Below are positions 45,664 through 58,800 of a stretch of 64,000 bases of DNA, one piece after another. Source of the stretch: Piscicola geometra (lineage: Eukaryota > Annelida > Clitellata > Hirudinida > Piscicolidae). The stretch is taken from the NCBI GenBank assembly GCA_943735955.1, contig OX030955.1, forward strand, positions 1,050,734 through 1,114,733. The letters are read 5' to 3'. Below the pieces are notes generated by a model, which did no database searches, was not told where the DNA came from, and saw nothing but the letters and a program-made list of their open reading frames with translations. Position numbers and translations under genes: made by a program. Each line of letters begins with the position of its first letter. The stretch's first letter is position 1.

Positions 45664-45957
45664 GTCAGTGCTTTTGAATTATTGCAGGCTTGCTCACTCT
45701 CTGTGCAATCCACCCCTAAATTTGTTAATGCTTGTTTAGTCGTTTCATCAGCTGGTATACAGTACACTGTGCCTGCGACAGCAGGACAATAGGAGGTATT
45801 TAATGCTCTTTTAATGGTATTATGTTATTTAGCTTTCACTGAAAAGGCAATAGAAGTCTTGTGTATTTAGGGTTTTTTGAAATGCAGGTGAAATAATAAC
45901 AAAGGCCCTGAAGATTTAAAGTTCTGTCTTGAGAAAAATGTTCCAGGAATAGACGTT
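45664..45957. promoter_or_regulatory. Divergent promoter region ALIX / microprotein gene
   Basis: A 294-bp spacer between opposite start codons. No motif can be claimed. Confidence 0.35.
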
Positions 45958-46195
45958 ATGCCAGGTTAGAATTTTTTTACATAAGTTATAATTTTAATCA
46001 TAATTCTAAATGATCCATGCAGACGTAGAATGGCCCACCATAGGCATAGCATGGGTGTTGTCCACTCTGACGACCCTTCTCATCCTCCTTGTTAGTTTCT
46101 GTTTAAAAAGAAACGTTGTCCGCAGTTCGAGTCAGGAGTCTGAGAAGTTTCCCGCTGCAGACGACAAGCTCAGCAACTACATACCAAGTCATTAG
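45958..46195 (+). CDS. 59-residue single-pass membrane microprotein
   Basis: Two exons, 45958-45964 (ATG CCA G) and 46023-46195, close in phase to 60 codons. The product has an acidic N-terminus (MPDVEWPTIG), one transmembrane helix of about 21 residues (IAWVLSTLTTLLILLVSFCL) and a short basic then Ser/Glu-rich tail ending NYIPSH. No signal peptide cleavage site is evident, so it is probably a signal-anchored or tail-type small membrane protein. I do not recognise the family. The stop is 47 nt before the next ORF on the same strand, so both may lie on one transcript. Confidence 0.5.
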
Positions 46196-46242
46196 TGTTT
46201 TTCTAACGGCTAAAAACATATAAAACTGAAGTTTTGACTTAA

Positions 46243-47160
46243 ATGAACTCTTATGGTATAAATATTGCAATGAGATTATGCCTGATAACTCAACGACCAC
46301 CAACACACCTCATAGATCCATTCTCGAAAGAGGCTTACCTGGAGTGGGCATCTACAAAGCCCATCCAGACTTCTTCCCCAAAGGTGCAACGAAAACACAA
46401 ACAGATGATGCCCTTACTGTCGAATGTAGAGGAGAAAGAGCAATCAAACAATTACATTTTCGAGGAAGTAAAGCCTCCAAAGTTGGAGAGGAAAGTGCTC
46501 AATGAAAAAGCTACAAGCGTGAAAAGAAGCGAGATCCGACAAGAAAAAAATATCCTTCAATCTTCAAAAAACGATAGAAGGTTCAGTCAGCCGACTCTAA
46601 AAGCTGACAGAGAGGAAAGAACTGTAAGGAAGAACGAAATGATTATGAACCTGGAAAAGTCACCTGCAGAGAAAAGAAGGCAGAGTAGACAAGTGAACAG
46701 GTCGAATCACTCAACTAGAAGCGACTCTCAAGAAGGAAATATCGTCAATGTCACCAAAGAAAGCAATCTTAGCAGCTCCCAGAAGAACAGTGACAGGCAA
46801 TTATTCTTCATTAAGTGTGGAACCAATGTACCTTCCAAAAGTAACTCTCACCAGCCAATATTAAAGGTGCAAAAGCCACAGCAGCTTGACTACAAAGCCC
46901 CACGTAAGCATGAGACTCGAGCCACGCGAGTGACACAGCTGCCCCCGCGACCCAGCAGACAGAGCCACTCCCTCGTCTTTTTGAAGGAATCTCCACGCAC
47001 CAAAGGATCACTTGAACGCTGCTACTCCAGTTCTTCCTCGTGCTCTCCCAGCCCCACCAGGAAGCCACCTAGCATCAACAAGCTGCACACTATTCAATTA
47101 AAAGTGGATGAGCTCTGCTATACCTCATTGCCTTCATTCAACTCACCAATTAACAATTGA
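46243..47160 (+). CDS. Unrecognised basic, Ser/Lys-rich ORF (305 codons)
   Basis: A single open frame of 305 residues, low-complexity and highly charged (KRSEIRQEKNILQSSKNDRR, EKSPAEKRRQSRQVNRSNHS), with a Ser-rich, Pro-rich C-terminus (CYSSSSSCSPSPTRKPP). No known domain is recognised. A second frame (46278-46505) overlaps its start and also reads plausibly (ERGLPGVGIYKAHPDFFPKG), so the true N-terminus may come from that frame or an upstream exon. It may be a continuation of the membrane microprotein's transcript as its cytoplasmic tail. Probably disordered. Confidence 0.55.
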   Translation: MNSYGINIAMRLCLITQRPPTHLIDPFSKEAYLEWASTKPIQTSSPKVQRKHKQMMPLLSNVEEKEQSNNYIFEEVKPPKLERKVLNEKATSVKRSEIRQEKNILQSSKNDRRFSQPTLKADREERTVRKNEMIMNLEKSPAEKRRQSRQVNRSNHSTRSDSQEGNIVNVTKESNLSSSQKNSDRQLFFIKCGTNVPSKSNSHQPILKVQKPQQLDYKAPRKHETRATRVTQLPPRPSRQSHSLVFLKESPRTKGSLERCYSSSSSCSPSPTRKPPSINKLHTIQLKVDELCYTSLPSFNSPINN

Positions 47161-47287
47161 TCTGAATTTGGATCTTTTATGTTATACTAATTTATCTTAA
47201 ACAATTTTCATGTTTTCAAGTTTATTGTTCTCATAATCATGACAATCAAAATAACTTTTTTTGAAGAAAATAAATGTTAAAAATAAA

Positions 47288-47635
47288 TTATTTCACATTC
47301 TTTTCTTTGAGTTCCGCATTTTCATTTCTTGCGGCAGTTTTCACAGCTATGGGAAATTGTTTTGATATCTCAGGTATAAGATAACACAAAAATACATGAC
47401 AAGTCTTCCAAATTAAGCTACTGTAAACATAAGGAAACATAAAAACGTAGTCTAGACGAGATATATTAGTTTCTAAGAATATATATATATATATGTCAAA
47501 AGGTTTCAGCTGACCTGTGAGATGGGTTATGAATCGGTAGGACAGGTAGACTGTTCCTACGGTACTGAAGCCTATGAGGAAGGTCACACTTGACCTATGC
47601 AGCATGTCAAACAAATTCTTTTTTGGAACATTCAT
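47288..47635 (-). CDS. COX14: COX14-like mitochondrial assembly factor
   Basis: Two exons, 47635-47515 and 47346-47288, close to 60 codons (59 residues). A short polar N-terminus (MNVPKKNLFDMLHRSS) precedes one transmembrane helix (TFLIGFSTVGTVYLSYRF) and a charged tail with AARNENAELKEKN. Size, single helix near residue 17-35 and the basic-helix-tail layout match COX14 (57 residues in human), which promotes COX1 translation and complex IV assembly in the inner mitochondrial membrane. Similarity is modest, so the name is a proposal. A longer read-through ORF to 115 residues exists but contains an AT-rich intron with good GT/AG ends. Confidence 0.6.
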   Translation of the reverse strand: MNVPKKNLFDMLHRSSVTFLIGFSTVGTVYLSYRFITHLTGQLKPFDIYIYIFLETNISRLDYVFMFPYVYSSLIWKTCHVFLCYLIPEISKQFPIAVKTAARNENAELKEKNVK

Positions 47636-47927
47636 ACTTAACCGAAAGAGTGCTTATTAAAAAACGAATGTTATATCTTTCATCTTTTTCAATATTTAAA
47701 AGTTTAAATGATAATTAAGATTTGAGTAAAAGACATTTATTTAGTAAGTCTGGCTCAAAATTAATTCATTTTCTCAAAAAAATGTATATATTTTTAATAA
47801 AATATAATTATTTTATTTTATTAATCAAAATTTATCTTTATGCTTTCGTAATTTTAAACTTCTTTTTAAATCGCTCACGTCCTGGGTCATATCTGGTTTT
47901 TAACACCAACTTTATTTCTAGTATAAG
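47636..47927. promoter_or_regulatory. Bidirectional promoter region COX14-like / STARD7
   Basis: 292 bp, strongly AT-rich, between opposite start codons of two genes whose products are both expected in mitochondria. Specific motifs are not identifiable. Confidence 0.45.
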
Positions 47928-50570
47928 ATGACCAACGAATCTCGCAGAGAACTTTTTAAATTTTGTAAAAATCTATTTTCAAATAAATATTTACTAGATA
48001 TAATGCCTACACTTTTATCACAAAATATAGTTAAGTGTGCTAACACACCTAACAAGGGTCAAATGTTAGTAAGTACTGCGAAGAGTCAATACTACAAATA
48101 TGTTGGAGAAAACCTGAAACAGAGATTATTTCTTTTTCTGAGATCGAAAAACTGTCATTCGATTGCAGCCCAGAGGGTCAGAAGAACTATTCAAATATCA
48201 GACTTGTATCGAAGTCTTGGATACGATTCTTCCGCCTTTCGAGCCATTTACCAAAACGTTCTGAACAGCCTTTTCAGTAGATTCAAGGTGAGCTCCTCCC
48301 TCCTGCTTGGAGCTGTCGCTTTCTCCTGGAGTGAAGGACACATCACAGACAATGAACTAAACAGGTAGATCTTTAACAAAAATGGTGTTCAAACCATTCT
48401 ATAATTTTTCAAAATACAATTTTTGAATTCCAAATATATTGAAAATATATGTAATATATACTAAAGTACAACTGCGGAGATCAACTTCATTGAGAGGCTG
48501 GAGAAGGGAGAGGCAGTGGGCTGGGAGAAGGTGGTGGTGAAGGCGGAAGTGCAGGTGCTTCGACAGCCCATTTGCAACTCCAGCCATTTTCAGTACAAAG
48601 GTTCCTTTGACACCTCAGCATGCATGCATAGCATTATAAAACAAATATTCAACTAATTGAGTACTGCATCCACTGACCACTTGCACAGTTCTGGGCACAT
48701 ATAAGGACGTTTCTGCAAGGTCCTTTTTCAACATACAAGTCAGTTCTGTGCACTTTGACACAATTATCATGCCTATCATCTGCATTATCATCATCATAAC
48801 ATCATCATCATCTCATCATTAACATCACCATTATCTCATCATTATCATCATCTCATCATCTCATCATCATCACCACCCCGTTGACAGATAGACCTCGAGT
48901 ACCGCAAAAGATGGGACAAGAACGTCATCAGTCTGGAGCGCATCGACCACGACAAGCACTCGGGCAGTGAAGTCGTCCACTGGGTCACTCACTTTCCTGT
49001 GCGTGCTTTGGATGGGGTGTTTTGTGGTGGGGGTGCTGGGTGGTTTGGATGGGGTGGTGGTGCTGGGTGGTTTGAATGGGGTGCTGGGTGGTTTGGAAGG
49101 GGGTGTTGGGTGGTTTGGAGGGGTGGTGGGGGCTTTGAAAGGGAGAGTGTTGGGTGGTTTGGAAGGGTGGTGGGTGGTGGAGGAGGATGGTAGAGGGTTT
49201 TGAGAATGTGATAGATGGTGTGAGGAAGGTTTTGGGTGGTTTAGATACAGTGCTGGGTGTTTGGAGAGGTGGAAGGGGGTATGCAGGGTGTCTTAGGGTT
49301 CAGGTTATTTCAAAGCAACATGGTGTAAAATCATAAGTGAACGCTTCAATTCAACCACACTGCCACCATTGAAACTATTTCACTTGCAATTTCACCTGCA
49401 GTATCCACTCAGCAGCAGAGAGTACATCTACGTCCGCAGATACAAGGTTCGCAACTCCTTGTTCAATCACTTCATCTTCAGGCGTTTTCACTCATTTTCC
49501 TGCTTTTTTTTTCTTCTTTTTGGTCTATACTGTTCACGCCTGACAGACGCATGCCATGTTACAATGGTTCTGAGAACCATGCTCTTATGCGCCGAGGCGC
49601 CACTCCACACGACGTACACATCTTTAAATGCATACGTCGCAAACACCGCATCATGTACACTAGGTATATGATAGTTCACGGTTGCTTGTCAAGGATTCAA
49701 ACAGGCAACCTTTAAGTTGCAAGTCCGACGTCTACCATCTAAGCCATCCCCGCTCGCTTTACGAGACTTAAATTCAGCCCCGCATGCTTCTCCACCACTG
49801 AACCATCGTCTTCATCCTTCGCCAGACAGACAAGAAGGCTCGAGTGATGGTGATCGTGAACAGAGGTCTGTGCGACCACCCTCACGTGCAGAACGGCAAC
49901 CAGCATGTCAGAGTGACCGACTACAGCAGCAAAATGGTCATCAGACCGCACACCACATTCGATGAGGTTGGTGGGTGGGTGCTGCAAAGAGATGGGTCAG
50001 AATGGTGTGTCTAAACTTGCCTGATCACCACCACGCAGGACGGCTTCGACTTCGTTTTAACCTACTTTGACGACCCCAAGTCGAGTCTGCCCAAGATGGC
50101 TCAGAGTTGGGCAGCCAGCAGTGGTGGGTGTTGTTACCCTTCTTCTCGTCGTTACTGTTTCAGCTGCTATAATGGTTTGCTGTGTTGTGCACGTGATAGC
50201 AAGTGCATTCAACCGCCACACCACAGGCATACCTGACTTTGTCGACAAGCTTCACAACGCTGCTGTGATGCTGCAGCAGGAACGCCTCTGCAGCAGCGCA
50301 CATTGCAGCAGTGAGGAAGGAGATGAAAAGGAGATTATGCCATTGTCCAACAAGGAAAACATCAGACCCTCCCTTGTCGACCAACTCACCACCAACTACT
50401 TCACCAATAACAAAAAAAATATCAACAGCAACAACAACAGCAACAACAATATCAACAACAACAATAGCAGCAGCAGCAACAATAGCAACAATAGCAGCAA
50501 CAAAGCTTCCAGCAGCAAAGGCAACGCCAATCGACGAAACTACAACGACCCCTCTTCACTCCATTTGTAA
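47928..50570 (+). CDS. STARD7: STARD7-like START-domain phosphatidylcholine carrier
   Basis: Eight exons, 47928-48364, 48467-48600, 48689-48738, 48888-48998, 49402-49446, 49826-49966, 50039-50123 and 50227-50570, close to 449 codons (448 residues). STARD7 carries phosphatidylcholine to mitochondria. The N-terminal 150 residues contain the family helix region ([29 protein letters not shown]). The START domain runs from about residue 165 to 400: [80 protein letters not shown] and [14 protein letters not shown]. The C-terminal 60 residues are an Asn/Ser-rich low-complexity tail ([20 protein letters not shown]) not typical of the family. Start at the first ATG after the divergent spacer. Confidence 0.93.
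49008..49290. repeat. GGGTGGTTTGG-rich imperfect repeat
   Basis: Blocks GCTGGGTGGTTTGGA and GGGGTGGTGG fill the STARD7 intron 48999-49401 from its donor side. The array is G-rich on the transcript strand, with C almost absent. Confidence 0.88.
49502..49760. repeat. SINE-like element with tRNA-like end
   Basis: It starts with TGACAGACGCATGCCATGTT (shared with 4850-4869, one base different) and ends in a minus-strand tRNA-like segment GGGGATGGCTTAGATGGTAG at about 49748, with a possible B box TGTTTGAATCC. It is inserted in the STARD7 intron 49447-49825. Confidence 0.5.
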
Positions 50571-51064
50571 CTTATTCATTATTTACAATTCAACATATCT
50601 CGCTACCTTCCCCACCCCTTCTTCAGTCTTATAACAAATTCCCAACGGCACCTCTTCCCGATGAAATTCTAATACTTTTACCGCGACTTTGTTTGACTTT
50701 GAGAGCTTGATTTTGGAGGCGTGGCGTCCCTGGGTTGTTGTTTTATCACGATGAAGCGTCTAATCTTTCGTATTTTTATAAATAAATAATTTTATTGCTT
50801 CTCAACTGTAAATAGCCTCGACGCTTATCATTTAGATCACATTCCACTCAAATGATGGTGCCGATGGTTACAAAGAGAAGGGATCGTCTCCAACAGTTTT
50901 TGAGATTTGCAAAGAGAAGAGAATAATTTTATTAAAACGGAAAAAAATTAAATTTCTGTTTTTGTGTGTCAAAATTCAAATAGAAAAGATCCCTTCAAAC
51001 TTGCATGTAAAAGAAAGACAGTGTTTTTTAATTGAGGAAGGGAACTGAGCAGTGAGAGGAAGAA
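50571..51064. other. Convergent intergenic region STARD7 / RUNX
   Basis: Holds both 3' UTRs. I looked for a coding segment for the RUNX C-terminal motif here on the minus strand and found none. Confidence 0.5.
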
Positions 51065-54375
<3,311 letters not shown>

Positions 54376-55891
54376 TGTGGGAAGGTGCAGTTGTATCGAT
54401 GGTGTACCGATGGTGTGGTGGGTGCAGTTGTACCGATGGTGTGGTGGGTGCAGTTGTATCGATGGTGTACCGATGGTGTATCGATGTTGTATCGATGGTG
54501 TATCGATGTTGTGGTGGATTTTGTTTTGGACGTTGTTGTGCTCAATTTTTCAGAGACCACCGAAACTTATGACAAAATTTGAGTACCGAGATCTTAGTCA
54601 CTTGCAGTTTATCCCTGCAAAAGTTTTTGAAAAAGATTTGATGCTGTCGATTGTATGTGCCAGCTTGATCAGCGGATTGGCATGAAGTGAATAATTCATG
54701 TAAGAACCCAACTCATATGACTATTACACAAGTTGCATTCTCACTCTTTGAACTCCCCTTATATAGCCTGCGATTCTTTTATTTGCACTTTCTATATATA
54801 TCATTATACGCCAGCAAGCATTTATGTAAAGACATATGTAAGACAGCGAACCCTAGTGTGCTTTGTTATAATGACGGTATATAGCAAGTGAAGGATGGTC
54901 TAAAGTCTTTAACAGATGCTGCAAGGATGGTTGATGCAATCTGGCGTAGTTTTAGTTCATTCTTCGCCATATCTCAAGGTTATGACCACGTTGACGTAAG
55001 CTTTTACATAATTAGACATTGGTCCTAACATGTAATTTTCTTGTGGCTTCTGGTTTTACGAGGGGGTTTCACAGTTTTTTCTACGCTAGCTACTCTCAAC
55101 ATCCGGTGTAACCGCTACCCATTGCTCAGTTCAAATCATGATAAAGAATTGAGTCTCTTTTATCGATGCTTTTGTGAAAGATTCTGAGGCAAAAGAAACG
55201 AAAAAAAATGAAGCTCAAATGCGTGAATGGGCATAAGCAATTACAAATGATAAATTATGACTTTAAAGTTTAAACCGACTTTTAAACGTAGAACTTCCTT
55301 CTTTCCACTCAGTTGTATAACTTTTCTGGATCCTCTTATAGGATGTTTAAATCCTTCACCGTTATAACACTGGATGTGGCTGGAGGCAAACGATGAATAG
55401 TGACCTTCGACAAAAACTTGCTTTCTTTTGTTGCTCAGTTATAAACAAGACCGACTCAAATTATTCATACAATAGTTTTGACGAGTTTTATTGGAAACAA
55501 GAGCAAATATTTTGAAGAATAAATATGGGTACAGCATTCACAAGGCGATCTACAAGCTAAAACTGTACAACTTCTAACTGATGGTTGCTCAGTACATTTA
55601 CAAACCACTTGTCCGCGAAAATATTTTCAAAATTATCCAACTGAATAAAGCTCTAAAGATTCTCACAAGCCGAGATAGGCCAAATATTTAGCAACTTCGA
55701 TTATTTAAACAATTATATAATGTTCTTATAGACGTTGCAAGAGAACCAAGAGTGTAAGTGCTTCAAAATAAACAGTTTATGACGTTTGGTAGATACTGCT
55801 ATTGAGATGTGTCTCAATGTCAACTTGAAAGCCAATGTGTATTCATAGAAGAAATTATTCAAATCGTGGTTATTGAGACATTAATTTTAGG
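54376..55891. other. RUNX upstream region and FOG 3' flank
   Basis: 1.5 kb between the RUNX start and the FOG stop codon, both on the minus strand. It contains a GGTGTACCGATGG-type minisatellite (about 54388-54515) directly before the RUNX start. No ORF resembles a protein. Confidence 0.5.
54388..54515. repeat. GTATCGATGGTGTACCGATG minisatellite
   Basis: About seven copies of GTATCGATGGT/GTACCGATGGT with GTGGTGGGTGCAGTT spacers, starting about 13 bp upstream of the RUNX start codon. Confidence 0.85.
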
Positions 55892-58800
55892 TTAACTTTT
55901 AGTTTCATCAGTTTCATCTTCTGCTTCTCTGGAGCTGCAGTAATACTTTTTATGGGCCTGGTAAGTGGAGGTGTACATGAAGTTGATGTTGCACTGCTTG
56001 CAATACTTGGAAAGATCCTTCTCTGCCAGAGGAAAGGAGGATAACTTGGAGTGTTCAGTAGCATCCTCATCACCACTCCTGGAGCCTTTAAGAGAAGTGC
56101 TAGGCTGGCGAGAGCTGCTGAAGGCTTTGTGAAGTGCTTTAGAGCCTGGAGAAAGGTGTAGGAAGGGAGGAGAGTTGTAGAAGAGAGTGGTTTCTTTTGG
56201 AGTTGCATTCTTCAATGAATGGTCGCCATTCACTTCTGTAGGACTCAGTTTGAGACGCTTAGCAAGTGGAGGAGTAATGTGGTTGTTGTTGACGTCACTG
56301 CACACTTTCATGTCATTCTGGAACAGCCGTGAAGTTTGAGCTTCGTTTGAAAATTCAGTTTTAATCGCTAGTGGAAGAATTGGTTTTGGCTTGATGGAAA
56401 GTTTTGGTTGGGAAGCTGGAGAGGACGATGACATGTGACTCAACATGTGGATTTGGAGATGACTGTCGTTTGAGAAGACTGTCGGACACTTGGGACAAGC
56501 GAAGTTGTCATCGAGAACCTTCTTGGGCATGTACTCTGACTTTTCATATGCCTTTCTGGACCTCCTTCTCTTGTAAGGTTCGTTTTTCATGCGTATCAAC
56601 TCGATCTCAGGAAGTTCAAAGCCTGCCTGCATCAGGTACTGCTGGTTGGAAGGGCGGGAGGCGTGCTTACCAGACAACATGAAGGCAGGCAGCGAGGAAG
56701 CCAGCATGGACTTGAACTTCTTCGGGAAGGAGGGTGGTTCCTCCACTTCAACCATCGATTCATCGGTGAAACTCTCGCCTGCGTCGTTGTGCATCTTGCC
56801 GTGCATCCGCATGCCTCTGACGGTGTTGCCTCGGTAGCCGCACAAGAGACAGCGAAACACCTTGGAAGGGGCGTGGGTGCGGAGATGGTCCAGCAGACGG
56901 TCTTCGCCCTGACTGAGTTGTTCGCAGTGGGAGCACTGGAAGAGCAGGCCACTTGACGAGGGCGAGCAGAGATGGAGGGCCATGCTCTGTTCCGAGTTGA
57001 AGGCGCCCATGCACGAGACACAAGTGATGCGGGAGTCTTGTCGAGAAGGTGCTTGTTTATCGTCCTTCAAATTCTCTTTTTTTATTTTCCCCTTAAGTTC
57101 ATCATCCTCCAATTTGAATTCACGTGTTTCTATTTTTTGATGGTTTTCTTTGATTTCCGAGCATGCGGGCGCACTGTTGCGTGAGGAGCAGTAGTACTCT
57201 TTGTGTGCCTTCAACGTCTCAACACTGCTGAACTTGATCTTGCAAGGAACGCAGAAGTACTGTAAGTGGCTCTGTTTTACGTGCATAGTCTGATCCTCAT
57301 TGGCGTTCTTGCCATGGTCCCTCTTGGAATCATTCATCAACCCGTTCATTCCATCCTGCTTCAGTGTATCGTTCTTGGAGACTTCAACGTGCCTCTCTGG
57401 CCTGCCGTTCTTCTTGGGTGTTTGATTGTCCTTTATTGAGTTTCGTGACGGCAAATCAATGTCGTTTGGTAAGTTGTTTCTGCTGGCACAGTAGTGCTGC
57501 TTGTGGGCCAGGTAGTTCTCAGCCTTGAAGAAGACAATGTTGCACTCGACACACCTGGTCAACAGAGGGCTCGATGGCAGCTTCGGCGGCGTGAATGCCT
57601 CAGAAGGATCCAGTTCAGAATTTGATTTTAAATGATTTTTCTTGAAGTTTTCGTACAATTGGAAGCCATTTTTGGTAGGAGAAAAGTTCCGATGGTCGGT
57701 GGAGTGAGTGCATGAGACAGGTGCATCGCTCGTCTTCTTGCCACTCAGATCGATCGGAGCCTCAAAGGATCGGTGCTGCTGCTCCAACTTGAGCCTCTTT
57801 GCACTTGCGTTGCTGCCTTGCCCACTGTCGCTGAAGGAGAGGGGAGTCTTGAGTGTTTCTAGTAAAGAGGAAGGAGGGTACTTGAAGGGCAGGAATGGAA
57901 GGAAGGGGAAGGGAAAAGTGTTGAAGAGATAGTTTGATGCCAAAGGAGTTTCAGAGGAATCTTTCGTGCTTGATGGCAATCTTTCGTGCTTGATGGCAAT
58001 TGTCGCTTGGAAGATTGTGTGTCTATCACTGAATTATTTTTCGAATAAACATTTTTTTCTAAGGAAGTTTGATTAGAGCTGTTGACTCCAAATTCTTTTG
58101 ATTTGAACACCTCCAAACCCTCTTCACTTTCTTCTTTTTCTTTTTTGACTTTTGATGACTCATTTAGATTAGCACCTGGAATATATTTAATGAAATGTAA
58201 AACCAATTAAATATTCATTTTTAAAGTAATTCATAAACGCTCTCATAATTGTTTACCTGTCGAGACTACGGGGAGCTCATCGGATGTGCTGAGTTGCTGC
58301 TGGTTGAAGAGGTATCGGTACCTCAACTGGTCTTGCATCAGCATGAGATGGAGCAAGAGGTTGGGGCTGTCCAGGGCGGGCTTCTTGGAGCAGTAGTTGG
58401 CCAGGTGCGCCTGCAGAGTCTTGCCGCTGCTGAACTTCACACCGCAAAACATGCACTCATGAATCAACTCTGTGATTGTGGAGTTTACATTGTGTCAGTG
58501 GTTTAAAAGAGAAAGGACTGGCGATTAGAAGAAAAGTGATTTCAAAAAGTGAGTAGTTTTGGTTTTTTATTTTTTTTAAAGTTTAAAGAAATGAAGTTGG
58601 TTAAAAAAGAATACAGATGGTGTTAGGTAGAAGATGAGGAAGTCAATATGAAGTGGGATTGCTGGAGGAGAGGGGTCGTAGTGATAGAGGAAAATATTAA
58701 AAATTCTATTCTACTGATAAACTTGAGATATAATTTATTTTAAATTATTAACTATTTTTTAAAATAAAGTAAAGATGCTTTAAAAGAGTTTAATGTATTT

